Assembly: GCA_002362135.1 (NCBI GenBank) | Contig: DETO01000131.1 | Span: 1-19,337 of the forward strand | DNA from: Ruminococcus sp. UBA3286 | GTDB lineage: Bacteria; Bacillota; Clostridia; Oscillospirales; Ruminococcaceae | Direction: 5' to 3' | DNA length: 19,337 nt | Part shown: one piece after another, positions 1 through 5,731 of the stretch | How positions within the stretch are numbered: position 1 is the first letter of the stretch | Layout: each line of letters opens with the position of its first letter | Notes under the pieces: model-generated | What the model saw: the letters and a program-made list of their open reading frames with translations, nothing else | What the model was told of the DNA's origin: nothing | The model's database searches: none | Made by a program: the position numbers and the translations under genes

Positions 1-2
1 AG

Positions 3-104
3 ACCTGTTCGAAAGCCGTAGAAGTGCCGAATGATGCAGGATTTTTTGCGTCAGGCAAAGTCAATTTTCCGCAGGAATACTGTATGTATTTCAAGGGAAA
101 TTGA
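3..104 (+). CDS. C-terminal tail of an unrecognised upstream gene (partial, cut by window edge)
   Basis: The third reading frame is open from the window edge to a TGA at 102-104 and encodes about 33 residues ending in EYCMYFKGN. Its codons avoid rare ones and look coding, while the overlapping frame starting at 31 gives an unconvincing basic N-terminus. The stop lies 79 nt before the membrane-protein start at 184, so the gene may share its transcript. No family is recognisable from so short a piece. It could also be chance open frame. Confidence 0.35.
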   Translation, partial: TCSKAVEVPNDAGFFASGKVNFPQEYCMYFKGN

Positions 105-183
105 CAAAGCATGGCACAAAAAAGACAAGTCAGGCGGCTCTTCGGAGGTTTTCGACCAGGTCACACCAAGGAGATGCGTTATT

Positions 184-1083
184 ATGAAAACATACGAGCT
201 GATAAGTTATTCACGGCGCAGAATAAAGGGGAATCGGCGGCGAATTCTGCTGATCTGCCTGCTTCCGCTCGGCGCGGAACTTTTCTTCCGCACGGCTGAA
301 ACCGCTCTTTACAGTATTCTGCTCTACTTCGGCGAAATGCCGCCTGCCGCCCTTTTTACGGGTGAAAATTCGGAACATCTTGCAATTGCGGCGATTTTCG
401 CGGCGTTTCGGCTTCTTATCTGCCCTCCTCTATGGTGCGCGGCGGCGGTTCGGCTGAAAGAATTCACCGACGAAAAAGGCAGGAAAACTTCATTTTCGGA
501 AATGCTCCTGAACGGCAGATTCATTCGGCGCAGCATTTCCGCGGCATTCTGGATAAAAATTGCATCGGCGGCGGCGGCGCTTCCCGCAATATCAGCGGCA
601 GTTTTCGCGATAAGAATCGTATCCGAGGACGCTGACAGCCGCAGACTTATCATCGCCTCGAATGCGGCGGCTCTCGCGGCAGCTTTTGCATTATTCTGGC
701 TCGCTGTCAGGGCAAGTCTTGCCGCAGTCCCGTTCCTTTTGGCGGAATTCCCGAAAAAAGGCGGTTTTTCAGCAGTTATGAGCAGTCTGAAATTTATGCG
801 CGGACGTCGGAAAATGCCGCTGTTTCTCGGCGCGGCTTATATCCTGCCCATGCTCACGATAGTTGCAATTCCGTTTCTTATACCCGAACTGGCGACTGCA
901 TTTTCTATCGGCATTTCGATTTATCTTAAAGAGGACGAATACGTTCTCGGCGAACAGGAGGCTCTGAAAAGTGGCAGAGTTGGTTTTTACCGTAAATTCG
1001 GACGAAAGCGTCACGCTGCAAAGCTATCTCCGAGAAAAATGCGGCGTATCGCGCAGGCTGCTCCAGAAGCTGAAAAATCGTGA
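184..1083 (+). CDS. polytopic integral membrane protein of unknown function
   Basis: I chose the ATG at 184 (MKTYELISYSRRR) because AAGGAG at 169-174 stands 9 nt before it; an earlier in-frame ATG at 31 has no ribosome binding site and adds an atypical basic leader. The 299-residue product has a basic cytoplasmic N-terminus (RRRIKGNRRR) and roughly five or six hydrophobic segments, at about residues 22-45, 60-92, 120-145, 155-195 and 215-250. Alanine-rich membrane spans alternate with Arg/Lys clusters, as expected of an inner-membrane protein. No catalytic motif was seen and I do not recognise the family. Its last 37 codons (from 971) overlap the pseudouridine synthase gene in another frame and encode a very basic tail rich in Arg and Lys, which may be a by-product of the overlap. 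It is likely co-transcribed with the genes that follow. Confidence 0.7.
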   Translation: MKTYELISYSRRRIKGNRRRILLICLLPLGAELFFRTAETALYSILLYFGEMPPAALFTGENSEHLAIAAIFAAFRLLICPPLWCAAAVRLKEFTDEKGRKTSFSEMLLNGRFIRRSISAAFWIKIASAAAALPAISAAVFAIRIVSEDADSRRLIIASNAAALAAAFALFWLAVRASLAAVPFLLAEFPKKGGFSAVMSSLKFMRGRRKMPLFLGAAYILPMLTIVAIPFLIPELATAFSIGISIYLKEDEYVLGEQEALKSGRVGFYRKFGRKRHAAKLSPRKMRRIAQAAPEAEKS

Positions 1084-1819
1084 GGGAGGCATCACGCGAA
1101 ACGGCGAATTTATACGCACCGTTGACGATGTTTACAAAGGCGACGTTATCGTGCTGAACTGCGGCGAATCCAGCGATATCGAGCCAAACGGCGAACTTAA
1201 AGCCGATATCGTATTTGAAAATGAGAATATAATAATTTTTGACAAGCCGTCGGGAATGCCCGTCCACCCGTCCGTGAGGCATCGCCGCGATACTCTTGCG
1301 AATCTTTTCGCGTATCTTTATCCGCAGCTGACATTCCGCTCGGTAAACCGTCTTGACAAAGATACCTCCGGATTATGTCTGACGGCGAAAGACCCCTATT
1401 CGGCTAATCTGCTGCAAAAAAAATGCCGAAAGGTATATTTCGCCGCGGCGGAGGGAATAATTACCGACAGCGGCATAATTGACGCGCCTATCGCACGCGA
1501 GCGCGAAAGCATAATCACACGCTGCGTCCGCGATGACGGTCAGCGCGCCGTTACTCGTTACGAGCCGATCATGAACAGCCGAGGTCATACGCTGCTGAAG
1601 ATCGATCTCGAAACGGGCAGAACTCACCAGATACGCGTTCATTTCGCCTATATCGGTCACCCTCTCGCAGGCGACGATCTTTACGGCGGCAGTCGGGAAT
1701 TTATCGGGCGGCAGGCTCTTCATTGCGGAAAAATGATACTGCGGCTTCCGAATTCGACGGAGGAAACGGAATTTTCCGCGCCGCTTCCCGACGATATAAA
1801 AAATCTTTTTGAGGAGTAA
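971..1819 (+). CDS. RluA-family pseudouridine synthase with N-terminal S4 domain
   Basis: The enzyme isomerises specific uridines of rRNA (or tRNA) to pseudouridine in the cytoplasm; the exact target cannot be read from sequence. The 282-residue product has an S4-like RNA-binding domain at about residues 1-65 (VSRRLLQKLKNREGG), then the catalytic domain with the family motif VNRLDKDTSG, where Asp129 is the expected catalytic aspartate. The usual first His of HRLD is Asn here. GRTHQIRVHFAYIGHPLAGDDLYG near the C-terminus is the second family hallmark. The start is GTG at 971, preceded by AGGAGG at 956-961 with 9 nt spacing; an in-frame TGA at 965-967 rules out a longer product or a fusion with the upstream gene. 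The gene therefore overlaps the membrane-protein gene by 113 nt. luxS starts 4 nt after its stop. Confidence 0.92.
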   Translation: MAELVFTVNSDESVTLQSYLREKCGVSRRLLQKLKNREGGITRNGEFIRTVDDVYKGDVIVLNCGESSDIEPNGELKADIVFENENIIIFDKPSGMPVHPSVRHRRDTLANLFAYLYPQLTFRSVNRLDKDTSGLCLTAKDPYSANLLQKKCRKVYFAAAEGIITDSGIIDAPIARERESIITRCVRDDGQRAVTRYEPIMNSRGHTLLKIDLETGRTHQIRVHFAYIGHPLAGDDLYGGSREFIGRQALHCGKMILRLPNSTEETEFSAPLPDDIKNLFEE

Positions 1820-1823
1820 TAAA

Positions 1824-2297
1824 ATGGAAAAAATAGCAAGTTTTCAGGTAGATCATACAAAATTCGGAGTAGGAATGTACATATCGCGGATCGACGGCGA
1901 TATTGTAACTTATGACGTCCGCATGGTAAAACCAAACGGCGGCACGTATATTTCCAACCCGTCCCTGCATACAATTGAACATCTCTTTGCGACCTTCGCA
2001 AGAAACAGCCGATTCGGAAAAAGCGTCATTTATGTAGGCCCGATGGGCTGCCGCACGGGATTTTATCTTCTCACGCGCGACGATATGTCAGGCGGCGACG
2101 CTATAACTCTCGTTCGCGAGGCGTTCGCTTTTATTGCGGATTTCAACGGGATAATCCCCGGACTTAGCGCGGTGGAATGCGGAAATTACCTCGAACACGA
2201 TCTCGAATCCGCCAAAAAGGACGTTCTGCCTCTTCTTGGCGTTCTTGAAAATTACAAAATGGAAATGCTCGATTATTCCTTTCATACGGGAGAATGA
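1824..2297 (+). CDS. luxS: S-ribosylhomocysteine lyase (autoinducer-2 synthase) LuxS
   Basis: LuxS splits S-ribosylhomocysteine into homocysteine and DPD, the precursor of autoinducer-2, as part of the activated methyl cycle in the cytoplasm. The 157-residue product has the full family length and all key residues: His11, the HTIEH metal-binding motif with His49 and His53 and the catalytic Glu52, the catalytic Cys76 in GPMGCRTGFYL, and the metal ligand Cys119 in ECGNY. The ATG at 1824 is preceded by GAGGAG at 1811-1816, 7 nt away, which overlaps the end of the upstream gene. Its TGA is 26 nt before the TTG start of the M23 peptidase. No pfs/mtn (the preceding enzyme of the cycle) is in the window. 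Confidence 0.97.
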   Translation: MEKIASFQVDHTKFGVGMYISRIDGDIVTYDVRMVKPNGGTYISNPSLHTIEHLFATFARNSRFGKSVIYVGPMGCRTGFYLLTRDDMSGGDAITLVREAFAFIADFNGIIPGLSAVECGNYLEHDLESAKKDVLPLLGVLENYKMEMLDYSFHTGE

Positions 2298-2323
2298 TTT
2301 TTGAAAAAGGAGCGTGTTTTACA

Positions 2324-4021
2324 TTGAAATTTCTTACGGGTCTTGCGGTCAGAGCAGGACTTTGCACATTCAAATTTATTGCGGCGATACTTCTTGCGGT
2401 AATAAAGACCGTAAAATTCATAGCAGGCGAACTTGAAGAAGCTCTGCGGCTTATCGGCAAGGGATTTTTATGGATATTGCGCGAATTAACGGAATCTTTC
2501 CGCACAAGAGTACGCGTTTCAAACGAACTTACAAGAGCTATCCGCAAAGCTAAAAAATTAGGGAAAAAAGAGTATTTCAAAGCGATAATCAACTTTATAG
2601 GCTCATTTTTCTGCGGCGAAAACGGCGTGTTTTATTCCGCGTTCAACTATATATTGCCCATAGTTTCGGCAGCCTTCATGATAGGAGTCGTCATGTACGG
2701 TTCGGGGCTGGAATACGGACTTGCCGTGGAATATAACGGCAGACAGCTTGGGATAATCTCCGCCGAAGCCGATTTTGAAACTGCCCAGCGCGATGTAATG
2801 CAGCGCATATCCTATACCGAGGGAGATGAAAATATCGATCTTTCGGCAAAATTTTCGCTTAGGATAATTTCTGAAAACGAACAGCTCGTTTCCGCGGGTC
2901 AGCTTGCGGATAAAATGCTGGAGGCGTCCGACGAGGAATTGACGGAAGCCTACGGAATCTACATCGACGGCAAATTTATCGGCGCTGTACGCGATAAGGA
3001 CGAAGTTCAGGCTGCCCTTGACGAAAAGCTTCTTAACTATGAGACCGACGGCGTTGTAAAGGATATTTCTTATGTCAACAAGATCGAATATACCGAGGGA
3101 ATCTATCTTCTCGGCAGCGTGAGAGATCAGCAGGAAACTATCGATATGCTCACCTCCACGAAAGAAAAAAAGCGCGTTTACGTAGCTGCCGAAGGCGATA
3201 CTCCCGTATCTGTCGTTCAGAAATACGGTATGCGCCTTGACGAATTCAACGAGCTTAATCCAAAAGCGGAAAAAGGCATCAAAAAAGGTCAGATACTCAA
3301 CATCATCGAACGCGAAAGCTATCTCCCGATTCAGTATGTCCGCGAAATGGAGAGCCTTACTTTCCTCGATTATGAGACCGTGGAAGTTGATACAAGCGCG
3401 CTCAACGTGGGAGTACGTTCCGTTCTGGTAAAGGGCGAACGCGGCGAAAAAGTCAGCAATATCGAGATAACCTACGTGGACGGCATTGAATCGTCACGGC
3501 AGGTACTCAGCAGCGTTATCACGAAAAATCCAGTTGTGGAAACTATTGGCGTGGGAACTTATTCCGCAATGCCCGATTATCCCGATACGGTATACATGGG
3601 CGGCCCGCTGACGGGAACAGGTCAGTTCGGCTGGCCTGTCGCAGGCGGTTGGATAAGCGATACTTTTATCAGCGACCGAAATCACAAGGGGCTTGACATT
3701 GCCGCTCCCGAATCCACGGAAATTTATGCGGCTGCGGACGGGCTTGTTGTTTCGGCAGGCTGGAATTCCGGCGGATACGGAAACGTTGTAATGATCGAAC
3801 ACCCCGACGGATACGCAACCGTCTACGCGCATATGATATACGTCTATGCGGTTGAAGGGCAGTATGTTTCAAAGGGACAGCTTATCGGATTTGTCGGAAC
3901 TACGGGAAATTCCACGGGCAATCACTGTCATTTCGAAGTGCGGTATCAGGGCGTATGTCTCGATCCGGCAGCATTTCTGAATACTTCAAATGCTTTAATA
4001 AAAAAAGAAGATGAAGAATAA
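2324..4021 (+). CDS. membrane-anchored M23 metallopeptidase with LysM and G5 domains (cell wall hydrolase)
   Basis: Predicted to bind and cut peptidoglycan cross-bridges or stems outside the membrane. I chose the TTG at 2324 because AAAAAGGAG ends 11 nt before it; the in-frame ATG at 2294, overlapping the luxS stop as ATGA, has only a GGGAG one base away. The 565-residue product has a hydrophobic/amphipathic N-terminal region of about 105 residues, a membrane span at about 108-130, an extracellular stretch with FIG.V...EVQAALDEKL-type repeats, a LysM domain at about 285-330, a G5 domain at about 335-412, and an M23 domain at about 440-550. The M23 zinc site is complete: His454 and Asp458 (NHKGLD), catalytic His503 (YAHM) and His536 (HCHFEVR). 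This LysM-G5-M23 order is common in Clostridia, where relatives act in wall turnover and sometimes sporulation; a sporulation role here is only suggested by the spoVA neighbours. An intrinsic terminator follows. Confidence 0.9.
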   Translation: MKFLTGLAVRAGLCTFKFIAAILLAVIKTVKFIAGELEEALRLIGKGFLWILRELTESFRTRVRVSNELTRAIRKAKKLGKKEYFKAIINFIGSFFCGENGVFYSAFNYILPIVSAAFMIGVVMYGSGLEYGLAVEYNGRQLGIISAEADFETAQRDVMQRISYTEGDENIDLSAKFSLRIISENEQLVSAGQLADKMLEASDEELTEAYGIYIDGKFIGAVRDKDEVQAALDEKLLNYETDGVVKDISYVNKIEYTEGIYLLGSVRDQQETIDMLTSTKEKKRVYVAAEGDTPVSVVQKYGMRLDEFNELNPKAEKGIKKGQILNIIERESYLPIQYVREMESLTFLDYETVEVDTSALNVGVRSVLVKGERGEKVSNIEITYVDGIESSRQVLSSVITKNPVVETIGVGTYSAMPDYPDTVYMGGPLTGTGQFGWPVAGGWISDTFISDRNHKGLDIAAPESTEIYAAADGLVVSAGWNSGGYGNVVMIEHPDGYATVYAHMIYVYAVEGQYVSKGQLIGFVGTTGNSTGNHCHFEVRYQGVCLDPAAFLNTSNALIKKEDEE

Positions 4022-4032
4022 TTTTGCTAAAA

Positions 4033-4070
4033 CGGCTGAATTCCAAATACGAAATTCAGCCGCTTTTTTT
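4033..4070 (+). terminator. intrinsic terminator after the M23 peptidase gene
   Basis: A perfect 10-bp stem (CGGCTGAATT at 4033-4042 with AATTCAGCCG at 4053-4062, 10-nt loop) is followed by CTTTTTTT at 4063-4070. It starts 11 nt after the stop codon, ends the luxS/M23 transcript and separates it from the spoVA unit. Confidence 0.9.
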
Positions 4071-4099
4071 GCATATTTTTGAAAATTTGAGGCATAATA
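4071..4099 (+). promoter_or_regulatory. candidate sigma-G (forespore) promoter of spoVAD-spoVAE
   Basis: GCATA at 4071-4075 and CATAATA at 4093-4099, separated by 17 nt, match the known sigma-G consensus (-35 GHATR, -10 CATnHTA, spacer about 17-18). It lies 36 nt upstream of the spoVAD start and immediately after the preceding terminator. In Bacillus subtilis the spoVA operon is sigma-G dependent. The match is short, so the assignment rests on both sequence and context. Confidence 0.6.
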
Positions 4100-4134
4100 C
4101 AAACGGAGATCAATTTTAATCGGAGGTGTATAAT

Positions 4135-5145
4135 TTGGCAAAATATATTTCACAGGGAGTATTTCTCTTTGACCGCGCGATCTTCGCCGAAAGTTTCGCC
4201 GCTGTTGTCGGACAAAAGGAAGGCGACGGGCCGCTTGGCAGCTGCTTCGATAAGGTGGTCGAGGACAGCCATTTCGGGCAGAACACATGGGAACAGGCGG
4301 AAAGCCGTTTTCAGCTTGAAGCCGTCAGTCTGGCTATCCGCAAAAAAGAACTCACCAAAGAGGACGTTGACGTTATATGCGCGGGCGATCTCATCAATCA
4401 ATGCACAGGTTCTTCATACGGTCTGCGCGAACTCGCCATACCTTTTCTGGGCTTGTACGGGGCTTGCTCGACCATGGCGGAGGGACTTATCGCGGCTTCG
4501 CTGCTCGTCGAATGCGGCGCTGCAAAACGTACCGCCGCCGTGACTTCTTCCCATTTTTCAACGGCTGAACGGCAATTCCGCGCTCCCCTTTCATACGGAG
4601 GTCAGCGAACTCCCACTTCTCAATGGACTTGCACGGCTTCGGGAGCGGTACTGCTTTCCGATACAAACGGAACTATAGAAATAATCGGCTGCTGCGTGGG
4701 CAGGATAGCCGATATGGGCATAAATGATATCACCAATATGGGAAGCGCAATGGCTCCTGCCGCCGCGGCTACGCTACAGCGTTATCTTGAAGCTACCGAA
4801 ACTTCCGCGGAAGATTACGATCTTATCGTCACGGGCGATCTCGGAACGCTGGGCAGTAAGCTTCTTACAGAACTGCTTCAAAGCGAAAACATTGATATTT
4901 CGCATAATCATCAGGACTGCGGAGCGATCATCTACGACAACGAAAAGCAGGATACCCATTGCGGCGGTTCGGGCTGCGGGTGCAGCGCAAGCGTTTTATG
5001 CGGTCATTTTCTGCCCATGCTTGAAAACGGCGAAGCGAAAAATATTCTCTTTATCGCTACAGGCGCGCTGATGTCCACGATGTCGGTACAGCAGGGTGAA
5101 AGCATTCCCACAATTGCTCATCTCGTACATTTCAGGAGGAATTAA
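4135..5145 (+). CDS. spoVAD: stage V sporulation protein AD
   Basis: SpoVAD is a forespore inner-membrane-associated protein that binds dipicolinic acid and is needed for its uptake into the developing spore. The product has a thiolase/ketoacyl-synthase-like fold; the family signature LYGACSTMAEG holds Cys111 at the position of the thiolase cysteine, and CGGSGCGCSA lies near the C-terminus. At 336 residues it has the usual length. I chose the TTG at 4135 because GGAGGTG at 4122-4128 is 6 nt upstream; a GTG at 4126 lies inside that ribosome binding site. A sigma-G-like promoter precedes it and spoVAE starts 1 nt after its stop. The usual upstream partner spoVAC is missing: the preceding gene is the M23 peptidase behind a terminator. 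Confidence 0.95.
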   Translation: MAKYISQGVFLFDRAIFAESFAAVVGQKEGDGPLGSCFDKVVEDSHFGQNTWEQAESRFQLEAVSLAIRKKELTKEDVDVICAGDLINQCTGSSYGLRELAIPFLGLYGACSTMAEGLIAASLLVECGAAKRTAAVTSSHFSTAERQFRAPLSYGGQRTPTSQWTCTASGAVLLSDTNGTIEIIGCCVGRIADMGINDITNMGSAMAPAAAATLQRYLEATETSAEDYDLIVTGDLGTLGSKLLTELLQSENIDISHNHQDCGAIIYDNEKQDTHCGGSGCGCSASVLCGHFLPMLENGEAKNILFIATGALMSTMSVQQGESIPTIAHLVHFRRN

Positions 5146-5146
5146 T

Positions 5147-5509
5147 ATGGCTGTTGAAATTTTAAAAGCGTTTCTGATAGGCGGCATAATTTGCGCGATA
5201 GGTCAGCTGCTTATCGATTTTACCAAACTTACGCCTGCACGAATTCTCACGGGATACGTGGTGGCAGGCGTTATACTTTCCGCTGTGGGACTTTATAAAC
5301 CCCTTGCGGATTTCGGGGGAGCGGGAGCGTCCGTTCCGCTGACGGGATTCGGGCATCTGCTTGCGGAGGGAGTCCGAAAATCCGTTGACAGCGAGGGATT
5401 CATCGGAATTTTCACAGGCGGCATGACCGCCGCCGCAGGAGGTATCACCGCCGCACTCTTAGCAGGCTTATTCGCCTCCCTCGTATTCAAGCAGAAAGAT
5501 AAAGTGTGA
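5147..5509 (+). CDS. spoVAE: stage V sporulation protein AE
   Basis: SpoVAE is a small membrane protein of the SpoVA complex, required with SpoVAC and SpoVAD for dipicolinic acid transport in spores. The 120-residue product is almost wholly hydrophobic and glycine-rich, with spans at about 5-25, 35-52 and 85-113, the last reaching close to a short basic tail (KQKDKV). Typical family members are about 116 residues. The ATG at 5147 has AGGAGG at 5134-5139, 7 nt away, inside the end of spoVAD, and translation is probably coupled. Four bases after the TGA the palindromic repeat at 5514 begins, with a strong terminator at its centre. Confidence 0.92.
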   Translation: MAVEILKAFLIGGIICAIGQLLIDFTKLTPARILTGYVVAGVILSAVGLYKPLADFGGAGASVPLTGFGHLLAEGVRKSVDSEGFIGIFTGGMTAAAGGITAALLAGLFASLVFKQKDKV

Positions 5510-5513
5510 AGAT

Positions 5514-5731
5514 CTTCCCTTACTTTCTTGGGGACGATTTAAGGGGACGCCGTCCCCTTAAAAATCCCCTGCATAAGGGACACAGTCCCTTATGAATCCC
5601 AAAATTAAAATCCTTATGTACCCACAAGGGGTACATAAGGATTTTTACTTGAAATACAAAGAATTGCGTTCTTATACAGGAATTTTTAAGGCAGCGCGCA
5701 CATTAAATCACCCTCAAGAAAGTAAAGGAAG
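5514..5731. repeat. 218-nt imperfect palindrome: two inverted copies of a two-hairpin intergenic repeat
   Basis: Read inward from both ends, the two halves align. CTTCC(C/T)TTACTTTCTTG(G/A)GG at 5514-5533 matches the opposite strand of 5712-5731 in 18 of 20 bases; GATTTAA at 5536-5542 matches 5703-5709; CCTTAAAAAT at 5556-5565 also recurs inverted, followed by similar CCTG(C/T)ATAAG; and AAAATCCTTATGTACCC at 5607-5623 is perfectly inverted at 5629-5645. The left half holds two perfect hairpins: 5538-5548/5552-5562 (11 bp, GCC loop) and 5572-5581/5585-5594 (10 bp, ACA loop). The right half is more diverged. The right end covers the last codons of the dockerin gene. A third, partial copy is at 19273-19337. 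Confidence 0.85.
5607..5646. terminator. bidirectional intrinsic terminator between spoVAE and the dockerin gene
   Basis: A perfect 17-bp stem (5607-5623 with 5629-5645, loop ACAAG) starts with AAAA and ends with TTTTT, so it can form a terminator hairpin on either strand. It sits between two convergent genes and forms the axis of the larger palindrome. Confidence 0.85.

Noticed and set aside
31..183. A longer N-terminus for the membrane protein, starting at the ATG at 31.
   Set aside because: No ribosome binding site precedes it, the extra 51 residues are not membrane-like, and AAGGAG stands at the right distance before the ATG at 184.
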